64,000 nucleotides of DNA, from positions 372,001 to 436,000 of the forward strand of contig JAWWNJ010000059.1 in the NCBI GenBank assembly GCA_037176885.1. Reading direction: 5' to 3'. Shown one piece after another: positions 12,004-22,033 of the stretch. This stretch comes from Favolaschia claudopus. Lineage: Eukaryota > Basidiomycota > Agaricomycetes > Agaricales > Mycenaceae. Below the pieces are notes generated by a model that ran no database searches, was not told the DNA's origin, and was given only the letters and a program-made list of their open reading frames with translations. The stretch's first letter is position 1. Each line of letters begins with the position of its first letter. The position numbers and the translations under genes are program-made.

Positions 12004-12453
12004 ATGGTTGGAGCCTTACCGAGGAGTGGAAGGGTGAGGTAATGGTTTGATGAGGGACTTAGGCAAATTTTCGAAAGAGCCAGCCGAAACACGGGAGAGT
12101 CTGCAGAGGCCAGAGCAGGATGTCGGGGGAACGTTTGGGGATGTTCCTAAAACATTTTGTGAATGTTGATGGGATGTTGGCCACCGCACATCAAAGGGAC
12201 ATCGCCGAGGCGAGCTTCTCGGAGCGCCGGGCTCAGATGTCCAGTCCACATCATCTCAGTGTACGTCCAAGACTTTATATACGTTTGAACGACTATCTTC
12301 AGAAAAGTTTATGAAGTCTTGTTTACGAGACTAATTGAACACTACTGTAAGTACTTACGTTTATTGATTTGTCACGAAGTGTGGTCCGCTATCATACAAG
12401 TGAATTACATTGCTTCAGTAGCGAAGCGCAAACTGAATTGCTGTGCACTTGCT

Positions 12454-14023
12454 TCATCCGTTACTTGCTGCGTTGACTAATTGACTGAGGACACTCAACC
12501 CAGCCGAGATGCTAGCATTCTCTTGCGCAAGCTGGAGGCAGTCATGGAGATAAGCGGCCACTCGCTGCAAGCGTTCCACCTCAGCCGTGAGTCTGGCCAA
12601 TTCAGCCTTTCTGTTGTCTCGTGATCTCTGAGCGTTCAGCCGGTTGCGCTCGCGGACTAGGGGATCGACTGTGCGTCTAGGTTTGTCGGCAACGTTCGTG
12701 CTCGTGCCATTATCCAGGGCCTGGGTAGCGTGATATGCGCGCGGTGCATGCACGCCTGCTGCTGCTAAATCAGCTACCTCGCTGTCCCGTAATCCCTCGA
12801 CTTCACTGAGTCCGGCTTTTGCAGAGGAATGGGTAGAGGTGCCTTCATCCGGGTCCCAGAGGGGATCATGGCTACTACTTGAAGTCGCTGTGGAACTCTG
12901 CCGGTCGTCACGAACCACCAGACGGATCTTTGTGGGGCGAGGATTCTGGGACCGCACAGAAGCCGGAATTCGCTCTTGTGGTGGGCGAGGGGGTAAGAGG
13001 CGAAGTTTTCGCGACGGTATCGGAGTGAGATTGAGAGGCTTTTGAGAACCTGTTGACCGGCGACGTAGCGAACGCATGGCTCTGGCAGTCGGATGGGAAC
13101 GCGGGCGAAAACATTGATAAGCGTCCTCTGAGAAACTCTTTTCATGGTACTGCAGCCACCGAAATCAAGTTCAACCCGGTATGCAGAGGCTGATATTCAT
13201 ACATTGTGAGATGGTCTGAGTTTGCTATTGTCCAAAAGGGTTCGTCGGTGTCTCCAATGGGGATAGACCTGTTGCGCAATGTAGACCAGGGAATGTGGCG
13301 GTGGCACCCAGGACGGCACCATGCCCGACGCAAAGCAGGTGGCTGCTAGTTTCGAAGAGAACAAGATCATGTATGAAGCCCAATCCCGTGGTTCCTGTCG
13401 AGCAGCAATAAGGATACTTCGACCGCAGACCTCAGCTGGTATCACCTGGAGACCTGTGAGCTGCTCGAAGATACCCATCACCAACTCCATGTCGTCTTCA
13501 GATATGGTCTTGCCGTTTGCCACTTGATTATTGCTCTGTAGCCAGTCCGCGTCAGTTTCATCGAGCAAGTATCCGTCCCCGCTTAAAACGTTGCCAAAGT
13601 CGAGTTCCTTCTCCGTGTTGATGTAGACTTCAGAGTCTCGCCACTGCAGTGGAGGGTATAGTTGAGTATAGTGTTCATCAGAGAGCTGCAGCGTGCCCGG
13701 CGTGGGGATGAGACTTCCCGCGACCTTTAAAGCGGATTGTAGATGATGCTCCTGCCGCTAATTTAGTAGCAGCACAAACTTGAGGCCAAAAGCCAGACCT
13801 GAACGTCGTCGATGTCCACGTATCCTATGTCGCCAGCCGAGATTTTGGGTGCATCGTCATCCCAAGCGATGTCCAACGTGTCTTCTCTCCTAACGCTGAG
13901 CCTCTGTTTTTTAGAGATTTTTAGCTTTCTGCGACGACTGTTGTCGGGAGCAGTATGATGAGCGATAGGGATCGAAGAGCAGCAGGTGGGACTGGGGAGG
14001 TAAACGCAATCTAAAAGGCGCAT
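12454..14023 (-). CDS. bZIP transcription factor, three exons
   Basis: Predicted sequence-specific nuclear transcription factor. On the minus strand I assemble 14023-13799, 13751-13203 and 13149-12454. The introns are 47 nt (GTCTGG donor, CTACTAA branch site, CAG acceptor) and 53 nt (GTATGA donor, CAG acceptor), both phase 0, giving 489 residues with no interruption. A bZIP domain lies at roughly residues 424-475: the basic region RERNRLNAQRSRDNRKAEL fits the N-x7-R signature, followed by a leucine-zipper-like amphipathic helix. Residues 75-260 are acidic with no domain I recognise, and the middle is Ser/Pro/Arg-rich. Unlike its neighbours it shows no frameshift or stop and lies outside any inverted-repeat element, so I take it as a host gene. 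The target is unknown. The unusual GTCTGG donor is the weakest part of the model. Confidence 0.8.
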
Positions 14024-14091
14024 TTTCCAATCAGTGCCAGCACGTGACCAATACGTGTCTGGTTCCCACTAAAATGACACTAAGTATCTTA

Positions 14092-14229
14092 GGCTCCATT
14101 CGGTTATGTCACTTCGGAGCACTTGACGTCACTTAAGAGTATTTCACACCAAAAGTTTGGCGTGGAATTTTTCCCAAGTGCTCCAAAGTGACGCTAAGTG
14201 ACGCTAAGACACGACAGCCGAATGGAGCC
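14092..14229 (+). mobile_element. 138-bp Tourist-like (PIF/Harbinger) MITE, copy 1
   Basis: The termini GGCTCCATTCGG / CCGAATGGAGCC are inverted, and the 3-bp target duplication TTA is present on both sides (14089-14091 and 14230-14232). That combination is characteristic of PIF/Harbinger MITEs. A second copy in reverse orientation lies at 17613-17751. Confidence 0.88.
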
Positions 14230-14252
14230 TTAGTACGGTATCTAGACAAGCT

Positions 14253-14390
14253 TTAGCTCCCTGCCTCCGGCACGGCCGCCTCGCTGCGCTCGCCGACCTC
14301 CCTCCGTTCGGTCACACAGCCTGTTGGGCTGGCCGCCCCAAACCCCGCTGCGCTCGCTCTGCTCGCGACGTCTAGTACGATCTCAACATC
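14253..14390 (+). repeat. GC-rich dispersed repeat, copy 1 of 3
   Basis: It starts CAAGCTTTAGCTCCCTGCCT and continues through CTCCCTCCGTTCGGTCACAC to CGCTCGC...GCGACGTCT. Closely similar copies are at 27786-27915 and 28312-28400. There is no ORF. After copies 1 and 2 the sequence CCCGTG(A/G)TTTNNTGTCAAA also follows, so the shared unit is longer than the GC-rich core. Confidence 0.75.
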
Positions 14391-15129
14391 TCGACATTGA
14401 CCCGTGATTTTCTGTCAAAAGTCACGCGACTGATGGCCTGGCCCTCTTTTCAAGTACTGTAGCGCTCTGTATGACTGAAACCAATTTTGGACCGTTACAG
14501 GCTGAAACGGCTGAAACAGCTTACAAATCACCCTTTTAAGGAAGGTGACTTGCCATATATGGGTGATTTGTCAGCAGAAACAGGCCTCCGTTACGCGTTA
14601 CGTTTCAGTCATACAGAAGGCTACAGTAAGTATACATAGGAAGGATGACCCGTGATTAATGATTTTCTGTCAATCTACTTAGCATCTCAGGATCTCTGTG
14701 CTGCTTCAATTTCTCAGTCAAACAATCACCGGTGCTATGTTTACCTCAATAGGGCTCGATTTCGACGCTTGTGCTGGTTAGGAAATGGCCGAGGTTGCGG
14801 TTGACAGTTTGGAGGACTCGGAACTACATCAAGCAACTTATTCCGACCTCTGTAGGCCCTGAAAATGATCAAAACTTCTGTAATTTTAGGTATGTGCACT
14901 CTTTGTTTAATTTCCTTGCCCCCTGTGATTCCTGGTGGCTTACAAAATCATTCTAGATATATTATATACATGTATCTCAGCTTTACTGCGTGCAATTCAA
15001 CTGTTGCGGCCTTCAGTGTGCGATCACATCAAGGCTTCAAGCGTGTAAACCTAACAAGTATCAACAACATCTCCTAGAATTCATCCACCCATATTGTACC
15101 TTAAACGCGACTCTAAACGACTCTAGGCG
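14391..15129. other. No gene recognised
   Basis: There is no supported ORF. Two ACCCGTGATT words (about 14400 and 14648) and a partial inverted relation of GAAACGTAAC-type words lie here. These may be remnants of further small elements, but I cannot delimit them. Confidence 0.4.
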
Positions 15130-17352
15130 ATGCCGAAGACACCTAAAAAAACGACCTCAAAGCCCAAGACACCGTATACCATCACAAAGGGTCATAAACG
15201 CGGTCTTCTCGCTCAATCCGGCAAGGCGACACTCGAGAATATTGTCGCGCTTCAGCAGCACGGATTGAAGGCCAACGGAAAAGCATTCAACACAACCAAG
15301 AAGTATGACGAGGCTGTTGCTGCTGGCCTTCGATGGCTGGAGGAGTATGTTGGAGGGAAAGCGGAGGGAAAAGGGAAGGGAAAGAAGGGGGAAAACAAGG
15401 AAAAGGACGATGATTCGGGCTCGGAGGGTAGCGACGACGAGAGCGACCTCGAGGAGGATGTAGATCGGATAGCCCCCGATGCTGGAGAGTTCCAGTCAGA
15501 GCCGGACGGCGAGTCATCGTTTAAATTCGATAATCCTGCCTATAGACGCGCTTTCAACGCGATTCCGAATGTCCACTCACCGGAGATGGTCTCCCTTTAT
15601 CTTGTATACAAGATCTATGGGCAGGGTCGGAAAAATCGGCACGGCAGACACGATTCAAGCTGCATTCAAGCATATGTGGAAGATGCAGTGAGTCTTCCCT
15701 CTCCACTTGTTTCCGCAATTGTTTGAGAACAGATTCAGGGATGGAGACAAATATCGAGGCAAATGGCATTTCAATCCAACGACGGCTGCTTGGGAGGGTA
15801 ATCCAATCGACTCTGCGAAGGTTCAAGATACGATGGCGGCGATTGAAAACAAATGCGGCAAGGACGGCGGCGACCGCAAGCACTCTTGGTCAGAAGAACA
15901 GTGCCCGGCGTCGGAATACGAAGGGAAATCGACAACGGTGGAAGAACAGAGCCTGAAAACGAATTCAAATGTTTTGCATCGACCTCTTGGGTCATCTGGT
16001 CGCGGTACCGTATTCCGACCCAGTTTGCTGTTTCTGTTTTAACAACAACAATCATAGCTGCTTCGAGCTTACCAAATTACAACGCAAGCATCTCACCTTG
16101 GGATTGGAAGACTCCAAAGCATTCAACACACCATATTTCGAGCTACAACTGACGAATCGGAAGGGATGGCAAAAACGGGTTAATCAATCTCACAAAGAAG
16201 CTGATCTTCGAAGTATACACTGCTTATTTGACTCGATGTAAGTTTACTGAACGCGAAACAGGTGGGAAGTTTAAAATCTGCGCACAATCCGGCCTACCGG
16301 CGTGCGATTCCTTCTCCTGGATGACGCGTTGGGTTAAATATTTGGAGGAAGAGATTTATCAACGTCCTCTAAAGCCAGAAGATTATATCTTTCCAGCCAC
16401 TGGTGCGAATGGTATTGTGCAAACAGGGGAGCATATTTCTCATGACGATGTTCAAAAATGGATCACTGAGTTTGCTTCTGGTGCCGATTTACCGCGCGCA
16501 AATGGAACATTCTCTACACATTGCTTTCGTCGTGGCGGCGCACAATACAGATTCATGTTTGCGCCCGTCGGTCGGCGTTGGACACTGCGACAGGTCCGAT
16601 GGTGGGGTGGATGGGCCGAAGGAGAGCACGTTGAGTTGTCTATATTCGACTCGATATATCCGTTAGCTAATCATCGAACAATTTCAGCGCGATACACTCA
16701 TCAAATACCTGCTCGATGAATTAAACACTTACGAAGATGATTACAGCGGCATGCTACTACCAACGCAGCCTGATACAGATAAAACGCTTCTCGGAGAAGC
16801 TTCATTGACCGCCCCCGCAACCGCTGAAAGCATAACAATGCTCCATCAATCACTCTCTTCCGATATACGCGCGCTCTCGAGCGGATTCGAGAAGCTGCTT
16901 CGGATCGTCGCTGAATCTATCAGCGCACCAGGTATATTCAATCGAATGTACTCCTGTTGGTTTCTCATTTCTTCTAATGCTGTTTGAAGTGTGGACGCTG
17001 CCCCCGCATTCTCTATCGATGCCCAACAACTCTGTGGCGACCGTTCAAACTCAAACTCTATCAAATCTCCCCGCTTCCACCACATCGAGACCCATCATTC
17101 CGATCTCGCTGCCCTCAATCTCGTCTTGTCCGCAATCGGAGGACTGTTGCGACTGAATTCATCGATCAGTTGAGTGGTTTAGCCAAGGTTTAGCTGTTTC
17201 TTACGACGACTACTCATTACATTTACAGGTACAAACGAGACAAGACCGCATTTCTCGAAGCGTATCCCGAAGCAAACCAAGGCGCTTCAGCTCTCTTGGA
17301 TGCCATCAACAAAGCCCGGGCAGCTCGAGGGGATCGCGTCTCACGCAAATAG
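15130..17352 (+). pseudogene. Crypton-type tyrosine recombinase, spliced, frame-disrupted
   Basis: It encodes a tyrosine recombinase of the kind carried by Crypton DNA transposons, which cuts and rejoins DNA through a tyrosine nucleophile. Six introns (15688-15732, 16005-16057, 16213-16261, 16630-16687, 16932-16989, 17188-17228) join in phase. The N-terminus is basic with an acidic KGKGKKGENKEKDDD stretch. The core includes THCFRRGGAQYRFM (HxxR box: His 16519, Arg 16528), RWWGGWAEGE, and after an intron DTLIKYLLDEL, whose Tyr (16706-16708) is the candidate nucleophile. The frame slips by one base near 15620, between YKIYGQG and KIGTADTIQAAF, and again near 15910. The final exon ends ...RGDRVSRK followed by TAG, and that stop lies in the target duplication of the adjacent MITE. 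It is probably inactive, but the catalytic core looks well preserved. Confidence 0.72.
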
Positions 17353-17551
17353 AGAGTTTGTGCGAGCGACCCAGGTCGCTTTTCGACCGCTCAGATCTCC
17401 GCAACAAAAGATACCAGGTGTGAGCTCTCAGCGACCTAGAAGAGTATTGCCCTGGGGCACTCCTAGGTCGCTGGGACTTCACACCTGAGACTGCTCGTTG
17501 TCGAGATCTGAGCGGTCCCAAAGCGACCCGGGTCGCTTCGCACAAACCCGC
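17352..17551 (+). mobile_element. 200-bp long-TIR MITE, copy 1
   Basis: It starts GAGAGTTTGTGCGAGCGACC and ends GGTCGCTTCGCACAAACCCGC, and almost the whole element folds on itself. TA duplications are at 17350-17351 and 17552-17553. A copy of identical length is at 59211-59410. The first TA plus the element's first G form the stop codon of the recombinase gene. Confidence 0.88.
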
Positions 17552-17612
17552 TAATGATGTTCTTATCTGGCCTCGTTGCTGAAATCCAGCTTAGTCTACG
17601 TATAATTCCTTA

Positions 17613-17751
17613 GGCTCCATTCGGCTGTTGGGTCTTAGCGTCATTTAGCGTCACTTTTGGAGCACTTGTGAAAAATTCCACGCCAAAGTTTTGGTGAGAA
17701 ATAATCTCAAGTGACGTCAAGTGCTCCGAAGTGACGCAACCGAATGGAGCC
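17613..17751 (-). mobile_element. 139-bp Tourist-like MITE, copy 2 (inverted)
   Basis: Same family as 14092-14229 but in reverse orientation, with a TTA duplication at 17610-17612 and 17752-17754. Identity is high across the whole element, including the GGAGCACTTG and GCGTCA blocks. Confidence 0.88.
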
Positions 17752-17806
17752 TTATATTTTGTATTCTACTTGACTTTTACCTGCTGCATAAATATGTACT
17801 TTTAAA

Positions 17807-20800
17807 CAGGGTTCGCTGACATGACAATTTAATTGTCAGCTGACTGACAATCAATTATTTTCCTTTCTGTGAAAATCCTGGGTGACAATCCAGGTGTGAT
17901 CTTGAAGGTCAGGCCCGCGATTTTGTACTGAAATGGCACTGATGAGTGAGAAATTAGGTAAAATTGGGTAGCGCGAAGCCGTCGAAGCGCAAGGGACCCG
18001 AAACTGTAGCTGATGATGAGCCTCCAACGAAGGTGTGTGGCTCATAATATAATTTCCCGAGTAAACCTCACCAGTATCTTAATTTAGAAGAAACCAGGGC
18101 CTCGAGCGAATTCCTTATTGGACCGTCTTTCTTCTGCCGACATCGACAACAATAAATCTACGGCCAACAAATCATACTGGACCTGCATCGCCGACGGCTG
18201 TTCCCATCGTCGGGCGGGCCGCCGCACTGCTGCCGAAGTCCTTACGCATGCGCTTCGATGCGACTTTCTTCGCAAACAATATCCGGTCGCCCGAAAAGAG
18301 GCCGAAGACGAGCATGCGAGAAATGCATTGGGCGCGGAGAAGGCGGCGGACCCGCAAACATCTCCACAGGACCAGCCGCGGCCGGTCGGTCGACCGAGGA
18401 ACCTCGAGACTGATGAGAAAGGTCAGGGAAAATTAGACCAATCGAGCTTCCGAGATGCCGGTAGAAAGAAATCGAAGGAGGAGCAGGAGACATGGCAGAG
18501 GAAAGCGGACCACTTGTTGATGCTCCTGATTTGTAAATCGGGCTTGATTCCTCATCTCCTCGACAAAGAAGACTGGGCGGCTTTTGTGACACATCTCAAC
18601 CCGAGTTATGTTGTTACGGGCAGTAAAAAGTTTTTGAACGAGTATATTCCCCAAGAAGCCGCCCTAGTTAAACAAAAAACCAAAGCAGCACTCCAGGATT
18701 CCCGCGACCTTACCTACACTAGCGACGGAACCTCCATCCGGCGTGGCGATCAATTCTATACTGCACATGCCTGTACTCCGTCTCACGATGTATATTTCCT
18801 CGGAGGCCAATTTGGGACGAAGGACAGTCACAACGCTGAATGGATCAAAAATGGTGCCATCGCAGTGAGTCGGTCCTATAATATTAATCGGTGTTGGCGC
18901 TAATTTTATTTTATCTTTGTAGAAGATGCAGGAAATTGGTCTTGAGCTGTGGGCGAGCATGGTCACAGACAGCACCAATGTCACCCTTGCAGCCCGTCGT
19001 GGAGTCACGAAGGAGGCCCCCACCATTCTTGATTTGTGCGATGTCATTCATTTCCTCCAGCATATTATCGGTGATATCAATGAATTGCCCGAATACCAGA
19101 GTGTAAGTAACTTCCTCGCCGTGACGATTCTTTGACGCTCAGGCTGTCCAATAGATGATGGAAGCTTTGAAGCTGCTTCTTCGCCACTTCAGCAAGTCCG
19201 GAAAGTCGAAAGACTTTCTGCGTGACTCGGGTGAGGGCATGGCAGATGACGGTGGTAAACTTCCCGTAAAGATGCTGGCTAAAATCGGAAAAACTCGCTT
19301 TGCAACCCATTACATGTCCGTGAATACGGTGTCACCTGCTGCGCGCAACATTCAATCACTTGTGCTTGCAGGCAAAATTAAATTTAAGGTTTGACTCCCT
19401 TCCCGCACTCAGCGAGCCATACTTACGTTTAATTAGAGCGCGTTACTCCAGGAAATTTTTGGCGATCCGACTTCGCTCAAGCTGCCAACATTTCTGCGGG
19501 ATATGTTGAGCTATCAAATGGTTGTCGAATCGCTGGCACGCTCGCTCTAGTCTCTTAAAGGAACCACAGCAAACGCTTCCAATGCGTTTTCTTTCTAGTA
19601 TTCTATTGCCAACTCTCTCGACAGCCGTTTCCAAACAGATAGCGGAATTTCGAAGGAACTTACGGGACATGTTCGCGCTATTTTCAACAAACGGTACCAC
19701 CAATTCTTTAGTCACAGCGATGCTTATTTTGTAGCCTTCTGTCTCGATCCCCGTGCGTACTACCTCTGTCATTTCCAGTTCATTGATTCCGTATCGCTCA
19801 CCTGACATAGGTTTCCCGAACGCCGAATATTTGCGACCACGCCCCAAGGACGCGAGACCGAAAGATGTTCCCGAGCATATTCTTTACCCTCACGCATTTT
19901 TCCGTGTTAAGGAGTTCTTGAAAAAAGTGCTGCGACCGCTAGTAGAGTTGCATGAGACACACGACACTACGTGCCGCTGCCATCCGGTTCTCAAAATACC
20001 GGACTTCGATTTCTCGGAGACCCTGAAATTGCAGCTTGAGGCGTTCTGGCTCGGGGAGCCGCCGTTTCACGCACCCGTCATCGGTGATGATACCATGGAG
20101 TGGTGGACAAATCTTGGAATCGGAAACTCACCACGCTCCAATGTTATAGCGGTGAGTTATCTTCAATCTGGTCCATACTTTGCGAATTGAATATTTCCAA
20201 CAGATGCTTGCAGTCAGGATCTTCGGCATCCTGGTTAATTCGATGCCCGATGAGTGCACGAACTCGACGATAACCTGGTTCAATAGCCCGTTGCGTGGTA
20301 ATCAACAACAGGAAGGTTTATTGGATATGATTATGGTCGGTCAATGGCATAAATACCACGCTCCGGTGAGTAGGGCACTCGCAAAATTCTAATTGAAGGA
20401 TAATGGACTCATAACTTTCGTTTATTAGGGTGCAAAGGGTCCACGTCGCACTCCTCGCCGCCCGACCATCGCATTCCGCAGGCTCGACAAGAAAGTGATT
20501 GAGAAGACGAAGATGAAAATGCGAGAAGAAGCTTCCGACTCGGACGCATCCGATTCCGACGCCGACTCAGAAGAAATAACTGAGCAGGCCCAAGCTGAGC
20601 TTCAAAAATTGACTGACACCCTCAGGGCCAAAATTGCTGGAGGCGTGAAGCGCAGCCGCAAAAAAAAACACCAAGAAGACCTTTGAGTCCCACGAGGTAT
20701 TCGTTGTCGACCCGGACGTCATGTTGGATGCACCCGGATTCCTTATTGTCGGATGCAGATGATACAGAGGATGTGGTGGAGGAAGCAGCTGCTCTCAGAG

Positions 20801-20968
20801 CCAGCCAGTAGCCTCGTCATCCAGAACGAAGAACAACTGGACCTCCTGGTAACTTGTATGATATCGAGTCGTAAAATACATAGATTTCCGAAGTAGGCAA
20901 TTGTCAATTGTTATTTGTCAGTCCTGACAGTCAGCCTGACATTCTGACTGACACCGCAAAGCCTCTAA
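17807..20968 (+). mobile_element. hAT DNA transposon, probably degenerate
   Basis: The left end begins CAGGGTTCGCTGACATGACA. The right end, read on the other strand, begins TAGAGGCTTTGCGGTGTCAG, an imperfect inverted match. Sub-terminal TGACAATT/TGTCAG words are dense at both ends. The transposase gene fills the interior. I could not find a matching 8-bp target duplication, so the boundaries are approximate by a few bases. Confidence 0.65.
17977..20686 (+). pseudogene. hAT-family transposase with two internal stops
   Basis: This is a transposase of the hAT type. A first exon (about 17977-18031, Lys-rich KRKGPE...PTK) splices into 18082-18864. Later exons are 18923-19102, 19155-19388, 19437-19752, 19811-20151, 20204-20365 and 20429-20686. 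The N-terminal WTCIADGCSHRR...HALRC resembles a BED-type zinc finger. TSDGTSIRRGDQFY and TDSTNVTLAARRG lie in the catalytic region. RGNQQQEGLLDMIMVGQWH is the C-terminal region where hAT dimerisation domains sit, and the tail is acidic then Lys-rich. In-frame TAG codons at 19548-19550 and 19596-19598 fall where Trp fits the surrounding motifs (ARSLWSL and FSFWYSIA), i.e. TGG to TAG. No clean ATG was found for exon 1. Family assignment is from motif recall. Confidence 0.7.
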
Positions 20969-21002
20969 TGTAGCGGTGAACAGAGCTAGGTATATATCAA
21001 AT

Positions 21003-22033
21003 CTAACTCTGATAGCCCATAGTGTTCTTAGTATACCTTGCAGAGCCCTTATTTCCTGGTTTAGCCCAAGTTGTCCAGTTGTCGGGCCAGCAAAATGATC
21101 CGCTATCAGGCGGTAAGGGTATTGTATCAAGCTGATACCTTGAGTCCTTTGTAAACTCCGCAAGCAAGATCTTGGCCGACTCCAGCTCATTTTCAGTGCG
21201 ACGCCATTCGGACTGATTCTGAATATTCGCCCATAAATTATAGACGGCTTTCTGGCTGAATGCCGGCTCAGGATAGGACTTCAAAATTTCCTTCCAGAGC
21301 TAACGGACAGTTAATACGATCGAAAACTGGACTACAGAGAGCTCATACCTGATATGAACGCAACTTGGGATTATTCTGGATGATTTGTTTGACATCGTCG
21401 GGTATATCAATGCAGACATATTTTTGGTGACATTCCTGGTGACGGATGCGAATGAAATACTCGGAGTCATCATCCGGCGAGGCCCATATTGTGAGCCATC
21501 CTTGACACTCAAAGGTAGACATCTGAGCCTTGTCCCGCTGCTTTTCCGAGCTTGCTTTTTTCTGTGACTTCTCCTGAATTTTGTGCACAAGTGTATTCAT
21601 AGCGCGCGGTTGAGCTTCGTTTGAACTCGTAGACAGAATGATAGTTGGATATTGGATATTAAGTAAATTCTTGCCAACAAAGGATGAAAAAATACACACA
21701 GGAAGCGATAATCAATCTTATCCCAAATTAAATCCGCAATGGTGTCCGCCGCATCTCTGACACTGTATTTCCCAAGCGCCGAGACGTCGACAAGTGCCGT
21801 AAATAGTTTGATGTCACCAGCAGCTGTCAACGCGTCCAAAAACGCGTCGATATCCATGGCGGGAACTTAGACGCGTCCGTAGCATCTTCTGCTGAGTTGT
21901 CTGCTTCATTCTCCTTTTCTGGATTGTTGTTATTCCGTTTCTCCCGCTTCTTCGCACTGGTGGAATCCAAACACTGCCGACAATTGCTCGTGAGATGAAT
22001 CCCGCCCTCCTTGAACAATGATATACAGTTCAT
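21003..22033 (-). pseudogene. MULE-like transposase, N-terminal fragment
   Basis: Read on the minus strand, 22033 opens MNCISLFKEGG followed by a Cys pair (SNCRQCL) and a Lys/Asn-rich basic stretch. A segment at 21857 contains DALTAAGDIKLFTALVDVSA. The segments ending near 21343 and 21003 contain HQECHQKYVCIDIPDDVK and YPEPAFSQKAVYNLWANIQ with YQLDTIPLPPDSG. This order resembles the N-terminal half of Mutator-like transposases common in basidiomycetes, as far as I recall. The catalytic core would lie further down the minus strand but is absent: the sequence stops about 40 bp short of the hAT right end. At least one frame change near 21850 is unexplained by a clean intron. Confidence 0.45.

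Larger units (their letters stand above)
11074..12453. other. No gene recognised; short direct repeats
   Basis: I see no supported coding sequence here. The region carries the direct repeats listed separately at 11201-11330 and 11959-12003, plus a GGCCTTAATTAGGCC-type palindrome near 11784. Confidence 0.45.
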
